NCBI RefSeq assembly: GCF_037975245.1 | Contig: NC_092577.1 | Coordinates: forward strand, 29,641,898 to 29,705,897 | Reading direction: 5' to 3' | DNA length: 64,000 nucleotides | Origin: Apostichopus japonicus | Lineage: Eukaryota; Echinodermata; Holothuroidea; Aspidochirotida; Stichopodidae | Part shown: in pieces, positions 1-10,689 of the stretch | How positions within the stretch are numbered: position 1 is the stretch's first letter | How the letters are laid out: the number at the start of each line of letters is the position of its first letter | The notes under the pieces: model-generated | The model's input: the letters and a program-made list of their open reading frames with translations, nothing else | What the model was told of the DNA's origin: nothing | Databases searched by the model: none | Translations under genes and position numbers: made by a program

Positions 1-560
1 AGTTCACGCTGAACTAGTTTCATGCATCTCAGGCCACTCCCCTCCTATTTCTTGAGAAGAGGTCGTCCACGCTACGCGTACAGAAAACTTATTGAGGACG
101 GCTGAATCGCTCGGCTTCTCCTCGGTTAAAGTTACTTACATCAGGGTCGTGTATGGCTGTCCAGTCTTTTCGTGAGATTCATGGTAAACGGTAAAATGTG
201 CATACCATTTCCATAATCCCATAATATGTAATCTCTAACAGTTCTAGTGTTCTAAAAGTGTTCTAAAAGTTCTCAAAGTGTTCTAAATGTTGTAGGAGAA
301 TTGGGCCTATATATGTTGGGGCGGAGACTGGGATTACACCAGTGTTGAATAGAGTGTAAGGAACAATACGGTGTTATTATTAGTCAGTGCGTGCATGTAA
401 ATATAGGACTTCAAGGAGAAGCCCTTCCTTTACTGAATTCGATGGTGACCGTCGTATCAGCTGATTTAAAAGAAAAAAATGGTATGAAAAACGTTAATAA
501 GATGAATTACACCTCTCTTGAAGGTGACATAGAAGATTAGAAGACAGTCGTTTTGTGGTC
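1..560. other. No recognisable gene
   Basis: AT-rich single-copy-looking sequence with short stretches of direct repetition around 240-290 (the words GTTCTAAAAGT recur). I see no open frame, RNA gene or transposon end that I can support. Confidence 0.4.
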
Positions 561-930
561 TATGTATAGTCAGGGCTTGTGGCCCGTGTAGCCATAACTT
601 GTGGCCTATGTAGCATGACGTGTGGCATTGATAGCTTGACTTGTTTAGCCTATGTAACACGATTTTAGGCCTGTATAACACGACCCATGACGCATGGCCT
701 AATGTAACACGACTTAGTCTGGCCTTTTAAGCTTGACTTATGTGGACCATATAACACGATTGGTCGCCTACGGTACCGTGTGTAACACGACTTGTTGCCT
801 ATGTGATATGCCTTGTTGCCTATATAACATATCTTGTGGCTTATGTAACATGACTCGTGGCCTATGTAACATATCTTGTGGCTTATGTAACATGACTTGT
901 GTCTTATGTAGCATGACTTGCGCCCTATAT
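561..930. repeat. Minisatellite, ~21-23-bp unit
   Basis: The words CTTGTGGCC(T)TATGTAACATGA recur head to tail with drift, roughly 15 copies. Short open frames on both strands here (Cys/His/Tyr-rich) are only translations of the repeat and are not annotated as genes. Confidence 0.85.
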
Positions 931-1004
931 AACACAACCTGGGTTGCCACCGGGAGGGGGGGGGGGCATGGGCGTCAGCAGGTTTCAGAAAGTGAGGGGG
1001 ACAC

Positions 1005-1110
1005 TATACTATCTAAGCGGAGCGCCACCATTGGTTGGCGCGTAGCGTACCAGAAAATTTTGGGTACATAAGACCCCCTAGATCGCAGGAGACGGCCTTC
1101 CTGAGTCGTT
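1005..1110 (+). mobile_element. hAT-type MITE fragment (diverged)
   Basis: Carries the internal block ACTATCTAAGCGGAGCGCC followed by ACC..GGTTGGCGCG and the 'CTAGATCGC' stretch that is shared with the complete copies at 21363-21745 and 36181-36577. Neither terminal inverted repeat (CAGTGGCGGAGC) is present, so this is a relic. Confidence 0.6.
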
Positions 1111-2640
1111 TTTAGTTACATCAGAACCAGATCTGTGAGGAGAAATTTTGTCTCACAAAACTAAATCCCGACAGAAAGTACTGGTAGAAAGATGCCGTTC
1201 TGACACCAAGGGAGACGAATTACACAGCGTCCATCTCAAAGGAAATATTGAAAAAGTGGCGCAGTCACCTCCGGGATGAGTGGAGTGGTATATATAATAC
1301 ATGCATGTAGGTGCGAGACGTCAGTTGTTATGTGCCCAGGTACTTTAATAATAATAGTCAGAAAAAGGCACCGCGCGCAGAGCGTGTGTAGCGCCTAGCC
1401 GGCACTCAACAATAAAGATCTACCATATCCGACGAATACATGTAGCCTTAATTACTTAACCCCTACACCCCTATTCGTCCGTCCAGTCCAAGGGACTGGA
1501 GGTAGTGATTTGAACATAGTAACTCATCACCATCTACCTATATGGCTTACCTAATCCCTTGGAACCCATACAAACAACATGTGTGCAAGATTCAATACAC
1601 TTTCGAATGGTCTCCCCCCCCCCCCCCCCCGAACGAATTAAATGGGCAGATTTAGGATATTGGGAGAATGGGAGATAAATGACGGTGCAAGTGATAGATA
1701 GCAGGGGCCCAGTGAGTCCGGATTTCTTGACCTTAAATAGAAAATCGCGCATATGCATGTGATTTTTTTTAATAACTACTCTGAAAAGTGGGTGGGACAA
1801 ATGATATGATATCCCCTCCACTTTTAAAAGTAGGGGGGACAAGTCCCCCCCGTCTCCCACCTGTTGACGCCCATGGGCCGGGGGGAGGGGTTGTGTTTAC
1901 CGAAAGCTAAGCAGGTTTGCCACTGAAATAGTTGGCTGATAAATCTGGATAATCAATCGAAAAACCTGGTTTACCAGAGATGTAGTAAGATCATTGTAAA
2001 CAAAGTATACAAAGTGATTTTGACATAATAACGTTACACTGTTTATGACTATACAAAGTAATAGGAAAATATACACAAGTAATTATGTCATTATTGTATA
2101 CTTGAAGACGAGCAGCTCAATAGGTTTGTATTTCAGGGTTGCTGGCGATAATCATAGGTTACGATATGTGAATATTGCAGAATTTGACTAGCGAATCTGT
2201 GTTTGCATTATACGTGCGCTGTTTGTCCCTGTAACCGTGAAAGTATATTTTATATATAATAAACACTTGCCTCTCGTATCCCTCTCGAGATCATGATAAC
2301 ACACAACCAAAGAATGCATTGTCTATATTCCTCTTGTGTTAAGCGTGGTGGACAACCTTTTGCTTGTAAGGTATATTGTAAACGAGTATCGATCTATTGA
2401 TCTAGCCTATTCTAATTTCTCTTCACCGGGCAACACGGTGGTTATACCTCCTGCATGGTCACCTAAAAGATTTTAGTTGATTCTTCTGTCTCTTCTTTGT
2501 TCACATGCAGGGGCGGCGAATTGTTTCAAATATTGGTGGGGGGGGAGGGGAGGAAATATTGGGGGAGGGGAGGGATATTTGCTTGGGTGCAGGCTCGAAG
2601 CAACTTTCATCCCCAAAATTGATCGCGCGCTTCCTGATAT
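1111..2640. other. Non-coding; G/C-run transposon debris at 1600-1880
   Basis: No gene recognised. Around 1610-1630 there is a long C run, and 1790-1880 contains a self-complementary stretch with GGGGGACAAGTCCCCC, like the ends of non-autonomous DNA transposons seen again at 9400-9460. The remainder looks like ordinary AT-rich intergenic DNA. Confidence 0.4.

Positions 2641-2644
<4 letters not shown>

Positions 2645-2681
<37 letters not shown>
2645..2681. repeat. (TA)n microsatellite
   Basis: Uninterrupted TA dinucleotides. Confidence 0.95.
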
Positions 2682-2685
<4 letters not shown>

Positions 2686-2925
2686 ACCCAAAATAACAGC
2701 CTAAAGTAGTGTAATACTACAACCCAAAATAAATCAAATTGAACTAGTGAAATAGAAACGGTTATATTATTCCACACCGATTCCAGTTTGTTTGTATAAT
2801 GATATAACTGCCATTGTATGCGTAACCGACTAAAGTGTAATCCTCCCAGTAGTGTAATCAAATTGAACTAGCGAAATAGAAAAAGGCAATATTATTCTGA
2901 CTGAGAATTAGTAAAAAAAAAAGGT

Positions 2926-3056
2926 TGGGCGAAATGACCAACAAGTTTGGGCGAAATGATGCATGCTGATTGGGTGAAATGACCAGGCTGGTTGGGCGAA
3001 ATGGTAAGGTTGGGCGAAATGGCAATTGGGCGAAATGGTTGTTGGGCGAAGTGACC
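2926..3056. repeat. TTGGGCGAAATG minisatellite
   Basis: About eight imperfect copies of TTGGGCGAAATG spaced by 5-20 bp of variable sequence. Opposite-strand open frames here are repeat translations (FAQP/ISPN-like words) rather than genes. Confidence 0.8.
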
Positions 3057-3069
3057 TGCTTCCGTCCTT

Positions 3070-3960
3070 AAGTGTTTGATGGAGGGACTGTTGGAGATCC
3101 ACTTATACGTTTGTTTACATGCATGACCTTTGACCTTTTCTTTAACCAAAACCAAAACGAGGGCATATCATAATTGGATAATCCTTTGACCGAACACGTT
3201 CACAATTAGTGCATGTCCCAGCTTTGGCCAGATACACAGCCAATATGCGAATAATTAAGAAGGATTTCAGTGTAAAGTGTTTGCAAATTTTCGGTATCAT
3301 TGAAAAATGTTCTTCTCAATAAGCCTACCATCGTAGTGCAAAGTTTCATTTTCAAATGTTGAAGAAAACAAAAGAGGAACTGAGACCAGTTCCAAAATTA
3401 ATTAAAATGTGATTTCATATGGTAACGTATATCTGGACATCGAACTTAATTGTCCCTCACCAATATTCCTTCATTTGGTGAGAAATTACAAGTACAGTAA
3501 TTGTCTTATTTCAATCGCTTGTAGTCTTATTTGTAGATTGATACTGGGTACAGGTTTTAGTGGCGGATTCAGAATTTCTGGAAAGGAGGAGGTGTATAGG
3601 GGCTGGGTGGGTGTGCGTGGGTGAGGGGGGTGTTTACGTGGGTAAATATTATTATAGACAAAACAATTATACATGAGATAGCATGGGTAAACAAACAAGA
3701 GCCTAACTTTCATTTTTGTTTATTCATTCAAAGAGGAGTATTATTTCAGTCACTTTTGAAATAACCAATAAAATTATACACAGAACGTGATAATTTTATA
3801 GAGAAAGAAGTCTGAGGAGTGTCCACAAGAAGCTTACAAACATGAACACCACTTTACAAAATACAACCGCTACGTATCAATACGCAACAATAAGACGAAA
3901 GTGAAACAACACAAAGAAAAGGGTCACAGCTATTTAGAGGTGAAAACGGAACCAAGGAAC
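3070..3960. other. No recognisable gene
   Basis: AT-rich sequence, with no splice-consistent open frame and no repeat boundary visible until the tandem array that starts near 3961. Confidence 0.4.
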
Positions 3961-4706
3961 TGTCGCGTACTACTACTAATTCGAAGTGTACTACTACTAA
4001 TTTGAAGTGTACTACTTCTAATTTGACATGTACTACTACTAATTCGAAGTATACTACATCTAAAATGTCGCGTACTACTACTAATTCGAAGAGTACTATA
4101 CATCTAAAATGTCACGTACTACTACTAATTCGAAGTGTACTACATCTAAAATGTCGCGAAATACTACTAATTCGAAGTGTACTACATCTAAAATGTGGCG
4201 TACTACTACTAATTCGAAGTGTACTACATCTAAAATGTCGCGTACTACTACTAATTCGAAGAGTACTATACATCTAAAATGTCACGTACTACTACTAATT
4301 CGAAGTGTACTACATCTAAAATGTCACGTACTACTACTAATTCGAAGAGTACTATACATCTAAAATGTGGCGTACTACTACTAATTCGAAGTGTACTACA
4401 TCTAAAATGTCGCGTACTACTACTAATTCGAAGAGTACTATACATCTAAAATGTCACGTACTACTACTAATTCGAAGAGTACTATACATCTAAAATGTCA
4501 CGTACTACTACTAATTCGAAGTGTACTACATCTAAAATGTCGCGTTCTACTACTAATTCGAAGGGTACTATACATCTAAAATGTCGCGTACTACTACTAA
4601 TTCGAAGTGTACTACATCTAAAATGTCGCGTACTACTACTAATTCGAAGTGTACTACATCTAAAATGTCGCGTACTACTACTAATTCGAAGAGTACTATA
4701 CATCTA
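3961..4706 (+). repeat. TACTACTAC / TTCGAAG minisatellite, left arm
   Basis: Roughly 20 head-to-tail units reading TACTACTACTAATTCGAAG then GTGTACTACATCTAAAATG with variants (TCGCG, TCACG, TGGCG). Every reading frame is open for long stretches because the unit has few stop codons. The resulting Thr/Ser/Lys-rich peptides are not evidence of a gene. Confidence 0.9.
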
Positions 4707-4969
4707 CAAGAGCCCAAGGGCACTGTGGTTCCTTGCTTAGGGTATATGACAATACACATAATATTATCAAGCAAGATTGGGCTCAAATAGTCCAAGTTAT
4801 TGTGGTCCTACATGTTCCCATAAAGTAACCAACACTGTAGCCAACACTTTTGTGATCACAAAATGTGATCGGATTTTTGATCAAAAGGCACTTTTGAGAT
4901 CTAAATATGGCGTCGAAAATGTAAGAAATATAAGAGACCTACAAGCGTGTCAACAGATATGATAACATT

Positions 4970-7480
4970 GGTGACCTCAGATGGCATACCTTGACATTGA
5001 GATTTAATTGCATTAAATGTCTAAAAATTAACTTTGAACTTGTATACATAACTTCACACACAAAGGTCACCCAGAGGTCAACCAATTGACATTTTTGATC
5101 GGTGAGACCTAAATAGAGCATGACTGTCAAAATTCAAACATTTTTTCTTTGCCCAATTTCTCCCCCCAAAATACTACTTTTTTATCATTAGCTGACCTTT
5201 GGTGACGTTGGATCACATGACCGTTAAGTTTGAAAATATTCTCCTATACCATTTGCAACTTTTCCAAAAAAATGAACCTTGTAACACCTTGGAACTGGGA
5301 GTTATAGCATTAAATGTCTGAAAATTAACTTTGACCTCATATAACTTCGCACACGAAGGTCACACAGGGGTCAACCCATTGACATTTGTGATCAGAAGGT
5401 ACCTTTGACATCTGAAAATAGCATCGAAACTGTAAAAATCCACAAAACACGAAAAGGTCACCAGAGGTCAAATTGAGGTCAAGGGTCACCCAGATGCGGG
5501 TCAACAATTGGATTACATTGAAGCAACTCCCAACCCTAACGGACAATTTGTTCTCAAGTGATCGCAAAAATACTAGTTTTTTATTATTAATTGACCTTTG
5601 GTGACCTTGTATCACATGACCGTTAAGTTTAAAAATATTCCCCTATACCATTTGCAACTTTTCCAAAAAAATCAGCCTTGTCGCACCTTGGAACTGGGAG
5701 TTATTGCATTAAATGTCTGAAAATTAACTTTGACCTCATATAACTTCGCACACGAAGGTCACACAGGGGTCAACCCATTGACATTTATGATCAGAAGGTA
5801 CCTTTAACATCTGAAAATAGCATCAAAACTGTAAAAATCCACAAAACACGAAAAGGTCACCAGAGGTCAAATTGAGGTCAAGGGTCACCCAGATGTTAGT
5901 CGACAATTGGATTACATTGAAGCAACTCCCAACCCTAACAGACAATTTGTTCTCAAGTTATCGCAAAAATGTTAGTTTTTTATCATTAATTGACCTTTGG
6001 TGACCTTGGATCACATGACCGTTAAGTTTGAAAATATTCCCCTATACCATTTGCAACTTTTCCAAAAAAATCAGCCTTGTCGCACCTTGGAACTGGGAGT
6101 TATTGCATTAAATGTCTGAAAATTAACTTTGACCTCATATAACTTCGCACACGAAGGTCACACAGGGGTCAACCCATTGACATTTGTGATCAGAAGGTAC
6201 CTTTGACATCTGAAAATAGCATCGAAACTGTAAAAATCCACAAAACACGAAAAGGTCACCAAAGGTCAAATTGAGGTCAAAGGTCACCCAGATGCGGGTC
6301 AACAATTGGATTACATTGAAGCAACTCCCAACCCTAACAGACAATTTGTTCTCAAGTTATCGCAAAAATATTAGTTTTTTATCATTAATTGACCTTTGGT
6401 GACCTCGGATCACATGACCGTTAAGTTTGAAAATATTCCCCTATACCATTTGCAACTTGTCTCAAAATATCAACTGTGCAACACCTTGGCACTGGGAGTT
6501 ATTACACTAAATGTCTGAAAATTAACTTTGACCTCATATAACTTAACCCACAAAGGTCACCTTGGGTCAACTTATTGACATTTTTGATTGATGAGACCTA
6601 AATAGAGAATCAAACTATACAAATTCAAACATGTTTTCCTTTGCCCATTTTCTACCCCCAAAATACTAGTTTTTTAACATTAATTGACATTTGGTGACCT
6701 CGGATCACATGACCATTAAGTTTGAAAATATTCCCCTCTACCAATTGCAACTTGTCCAAAAATATCAAGCATGTCACACCTTGGAACTGGGAGTTGTTGC
6801 ATTAAATGTCTGAAAATTAACTTTGACCTCGTATAACTTCGCACACGAAGGTCACACGAAGGTCAACCAATTGAGATTTTTGATTGGAAGGTACCTTTGA
6901 TATCCAAATCTAGCATCAAAACCTAACATTTTCTTTTTTGCTCGTTTCCTCCCAAAATAAGCACATTTTTTCTAATTTGACCTTTGACCTTTTGACCTTG
7001 GTTTCAGATGTAGTTTAATCTCCTGATTCCAAAAAACAAAACGACAAGTCTGTACAGCCATCCTAACTCCGACCGAAAAACTTTGACCCCATATATCTTC
7101 GCACATAAAGGTCACACGGGGTCAACCTATTGACATTTATGATCAGAAGGTACCTTTGACATCTGAAAATAGCATCAAAACTGTAAAAATCCCCAAAAAC
7201 ACGTAAAGGTCACCAGAGGTCAAATTGAGGTCAAGGGTCACCCAGATGCGGGTCGACAATTGGATAACACTGAAGCAACTCCCAACTCTAACGGACATTT
7301 CGTTCTCAAGTTATCGCAAAAATACTAGTTTTTTATCATTAATTGACCTTTGTTGACCTTGGATCACATTACCGTTATGTTTGAAAACGATCCCTTACCC
7401 CATTCACAACTTCTCCCAAAATATCAATCACGTGGGACCCTGTCAATGGGAGTTATTGCTGTTTTTAATATATTGGTTTT
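4970..7480 (+). repeat. 399-bp tandem repeat array
   Basis: The phrase TTGACCTCATATAACTT recurs at 5331, 5730, 6129 and 6528, giving a 399-bp period; more diverged units extend to both sides. Units are rich in GGTCA/TGACC words. The same units occur inverted at 50040-52640. Confidence 0.9.
5455..5488 (+). promoter_or_regulatory. Cluster of nuclear-receptor half-sites (DR4-DR5-DR1)
   Basis: Four hexamers AGGTCA, AGGTCA, AGGTCA, GGGTCA follow one another with spacers CCAG (4), AATTG (5) and A (1). The same cluster recurs at 5854, 6253 (with AGGTCA in all four positions) and 7207, and inverted in the second array. Spacings of 4, 5 and 1 match the known direct-repeat rules for RXR-partnered receptors. 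Binding in vivo is inference only. Confidence 0.3.
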
Positions 7481-7621
7481 TGGCATCTAACTGACCTTTG
7501 GTGACCTTTGCGGGCACCAAAAAAAATAGGGATCTTCCTCTTACTATGGGCTATCCACCCAACAAGTTTGATCATGATACGTCTTTTCCTTATTGAGATA
7601 TCGTGTACACAAGCCAAGCGT

Positions 7622-7676
7622 CACATACACACACACACACATACACACACACACACACACACATACACACACACGC
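7622..7676. repeat. (CA)n microsatellite
   Basis: CA dinucleotides with a few TA interruptions, just inside the 3' end of the Helentron-like element. The large sister element (38678-52894) has GT/CA runs at the equivalent place on both sides of its gene-bearing interior. Confidence 0.9.
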
Positions 7677-8493
7677 CAAGTTGAACGCATAGGTTCCTTG
7701 CTTTGCAAAAAGCAAGGAACCAAAAATGGAAGCTACTACTACTAAATTGGAGCGATGGAGCTATGCACAATCTGTGTGCCGAAGTACACAAACTTATCGA
7801 CGACTTTGACCCAATGACTACACGCGAGAAATACACCTGCGTAATCTATGTAAAGGTCGCAAATTTGAGAAAGTACGCATGTATATGCTGCGGTACCCTG
7901 TAGTACTACGCATAATTGCTGAGCAGTAAATCAAGACGGTGAGTTCTCTTTTTGCCGACACTTGCATAATTAAATTGTAGGCACAAATGTCAATTTATAT
8001 ATAAGCGTCACATTAGTTTAGTTTAGATTAGTTTAGATTGTTTAGTTTAGAGACCCAGGGATCAGGAAGCCTTACAGTAGCTTATTTGAGACCCTATATG
8101 TGTTAGATCGTGGATGAACACCGGCTTATTTCAAGACTTCTCTTTTCGATAAGTGTTCAGAGGATAACGAGGCAGGGGTGTGAATTCGCTCCCATTCCTG
8201 CTCCCGGGACCGCCATTTAACACCCCCATCCGACGGACGAAAGTGTACCCCCAGCATCTGACCACTTTCTCAAATACTGAGGCCAAGGCACCCAATCGAC
8301 ATCACTGCACAGTGTACCCATGTAGGCTCTAAAATCATGTAGGGGATCTTTTAAGACATTTCTTGTCTAATAAACTGAGAAAATGTAGGCATTTGCTAGA
8401 TCCTACCTTCAGCCCTTCACTGTCATTTGTCAAAAGCAAATAGGCTAGCCTTACTTAATTAGGCCTATAAGTTAGGCTTAAGTTAATATAATA

Positions 8494-8580
8494 CGTATGC
8501 TGTATTGGCCCCAAATATGCCAGATATCCAAATAAGGTCACCTTTGGTCAAAATTCTTAAACTGTTTTTATTACATTTTG
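8494..8580 (+). repeat. Dispersed repeat, partial copy
   Basis: Matches the first ~85 bp of the repeat at 23236-23468 and 57461-57692 (shared words TGTATTGGCCCCAAATATGC and GGTCACCTTTGGTCAAAATTC). Confidence 0.7.
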
Positions 8581-8697
8581 AACATTTCACTTTGTTATGA
8601 TTATATCTTATGCAGGATTGCAGGTGTATTTCTCGCGTTTAATTGGGTCAAAGTCTATAAGTCGATAAGTTTGCATACTTCGGCACACAGATTGAGC

Positions 8698-9216
8698 ATA
8701 GCGCCATCGCTCCAATTTAGTAGTAGTAGCTTCCGTTTTAGAGGTAGTGGTATTGACATCAGTAGTAGTACATGACAATTTAGATGTAGTACACATGAAT
8801 TTAGTAGTAGTACATGTCAAATTAGTAGTGGTACCTGACATTTTAGATGTAGTACACTTCAAATTAGTAGTAGTACACCTCGAATTAGTAGTAGTACGTG
8901 ACATGTTAGATGTAGTACACTTCGAATTAGTAGTAGTGCGTGACATAGATGTAGTACACTTCGAATTAGTAGTAGAACGCGACATTTTAGATGTAGTACA
9001 CTTCGAATTAGTAGTAGAACGCGACATTTTAGATGTAGTACACTTCGAATTAGTAGTAGTACGCGACATTTTAGATGTAGTACACTTCGAATTAGTAGTA
9101 GTACGCGACATTTGTGATGTAGTACACTTCGAATTAGTAGTAGTACGCGACATTTTAGATGTAGTACACTTCGTAGTAGTAGTAGTACACTTCAAGTTAG
9201 TAGTGGTACATGTCAC
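8698..9216 (-). repeat. TACTACTAC / TTCGAAG minisatellite, right arm (inverted)
   Basis: Reverse-complement copy of the array at 3961-4706. The long minus-strand open frame 8608-9216 (202 codons, Thr/Ser/Cys/Lys-rich) is a translation of this array and is not called as a gene. Confidence 0.9.
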
Positions 9217-10337
9217 CGTGATCCTTTTGGCGTTCCATAGTCACAGGTCACAGAAACGACCACGAAAAGTCATTATTTTACCTCATGCAGCATGTGTTGG
9301 ATGAAGTTTTAGCCACCGCCATTAATCTCACGCATTATTTTCTATTTATAGCCACAAAAAACTATGCCACCAAATATTTGGGGGGGGGATATTAGATACT
9401 ATATTCCCCCACCTAAAATATTGAGGGGGACATGTCCCCCCGCCCCCCCCCCCCATGCGCACCGTCCATTACCCTGGCTCGCAGGTACAGACGAATCCGC
9501 CGCCAGTATTTGTAGGCCTAGCTACAAGTAGCACCGTTTGTGCAAGCAGAGCTTTCTTCACATTCGTTTACATCAACTGCAATCATATTTGAATGAAAAG
9601 CAAAGTAATAGTTTCATATGACAATATTGTAATTATTACTGCAGGGTAGACCTTGCCATCAAGTCATACAGGTATCTATATTAGTATTACTTCATCATGC
9701 AGGCATAGTTGGGACTGCGGAGAGACCATATAGATGTTTGTAACCGACTAACAAATAGACCTCCCTTAGTGGCACCATTAGTGACCGATGGCACCCTTCC
9801 TCATGCAAAATATGTTTATGAAACACTTCGTGCATATCTCAAGGCATTGTGAGAAATCGTACCTGGGCATGCAGGTTGATGTGACGTGTTCCGTAGTATA
9901 GCTGGGAATTATGCCGTTCTTCTGTATTTCGGAGTGACAATGTGGACACACAACAAACATTGCGTGTGAATTAACGACAGTAGGGATCTGGCTATGGATA
10001 TGGATTGCCAAGCAATGGCTAATAAATAATTTTTTTTTTTAAATTCTTGAGAGAATGAGTTCTCTCATAATACGACTTGAGCTGCGTGCATGAATTATTT
10101 GAGTCATGTTAACGTTAAACTAGGCCCTCGAACGAAAGTGATTAAAACGCCTCTTCGTAAACGGTATAGCCAGCACGCCAAGAAATAAACAGTGGGAGTA
10201 CTCGACCCACTTCAAAGACAAAGTGTCAAGATTTTAGTCCACTTTTGGATAAAACCTTTCTTACATGAACAAGAACGTTAGAACCAAAAAAAAAAAAAAA
10301 AAAATACACCGAGGCTAGTGCTCTAAATATCGGCCTT
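9217..10337. other. Non-coding; G/C-run transposon debris near 9380-9460
   Basis: Contains a G-run/C-run inverted stretch (GGGGGACATGTCCCCC at about 9425) typical of a degraded DNA-transposon end. A minus-strand open frame at 9778-10011 is discussed among rejected items. Nothing else recognised. Confidence 0.4.
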
Positions 10338-10392
10338 AGAATTCAGAATCAGAATTAGAATTAGAATTAGAATTAGAATTAGAATTCAGAAT
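10338..10392. repeat. (AGAATT)n microsatellite
   Basis: Tandem AGAATT hexamers bounded by CAGAATC words on both sides. Confidence 0.85.
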
Positions 10393-10552
10393 CTATGGGC
10401 ACCATTTATTGCCCTGGACCTTTGAGCACTGTCCCGATTGTCCAATTGGTCAGTCCAGGCGCGGCGGAACGGGAAAAATATTGGGAGGGCTAATTTATGG
10501 AGACTATCAGAGCCTTATATACATATATATATATATAAGACTGTATATAAGG

Positions 10553-10665
10553 CTCTGGAGACTATCTAAGCGGAGCGCCACCATCGGTTGGCGCGGAGCG
10601 TACAAGAAAATTTTGGGTTTTTCAAACCCCCAGATGGCCGGAAACGGCACTTCCCGAGTGTTTTA
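10553..10665 (+). mobile_element. hAT-type MITE fragment (diverged)
   Basis: Carries the shared internal block (ACTATCTAAGCGGAGCGCC, GGTTGGCGCGGAGCGTAC) but lacks both CAGTGGCGGAGC termini. It follows a small inverted repeat around a (TA)n run at 10508-10556 (GACT..AGGCTCTGGAG side). Confidence 0.6.
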
Positions 10666-10689
10666 TGCTGCGAATACCTAGCCCTAAAG

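Larger units (their letters stand above)
4707..7721 (+). mobile_element. Helentron-like non-autonomous element (short copy)
   Basis: The 5' end begins CAAGAGCCCAAGGGCACTG. A subterminal inverted repeat GGTTCCTTGCTT lies at 4727-4738 and its complement ends the element at 7709-7721. The 3' end is a 13-bp stem with a 4-nt loop (7692-7721). The element sits between A and A (T and T on the other strand) with no target-site duplication: the interrupted motif CATCTA...AAAATG is the array's own unit. Subterminal inverted repeats, a 3' hairpin, an internal tandem array, a microsatellite and T-T insertion are known features of non-autonomous Helentrons (HINEs). No Rep-helicase is present. The same two ends bound the 14.2-kb segment 38678-52894 in opposite orientation. 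Confidence 0.6.
3961..9216. mobile_element. Foldback-like element with inverted minisatellite arms, interrupted
   Basis: The left arm (3961-4706, continued at 7728-7845) and the right arm (about 8624-9216) are inverted copies. Each has an outer array of a ~35-bp unit (TACTACTACTAATTCGAAG plus a TACATCTAAAATGTCGCG part) and an inner unique block containing AAATTGGAGCGATGG. The unique centre is about 7846-8623. Long inverted arms built of short tandem repeats are the hallmark of foldback (FB-type) transposons. The left arm is split by the 3.0-kb insertion at 4707-7721. No protein is encoded. Confidence 0.6.

Noticed and set aside
3961-4706. CRISPR-like regular array
   Set aside because: Units are fully repetitive without unique spacers, there are no cas genes and the DNA is eukaryotic; it is a minisatellite.
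8608-9216. 202-codon minus-strand open frame (and the overlapping 185-codon plus-strand frame)
   Set aside because: Both are translations of the tandem array; the amino-acid pattern follows the DNA unit exactly, and the inverted array at 3961-4706 behaves the same way.
9778-10011. Minus-strand 77-codon frame with CPHC and CTKC motifs
   Set aside because: Two CxxC pairs could suggest a zinc ribbon (faintly LITAF-like), but the middle lacks the expected hydrophobic stretch, the His of the HxCxxC end is missing, and no splice sites or neighbours support a gene.
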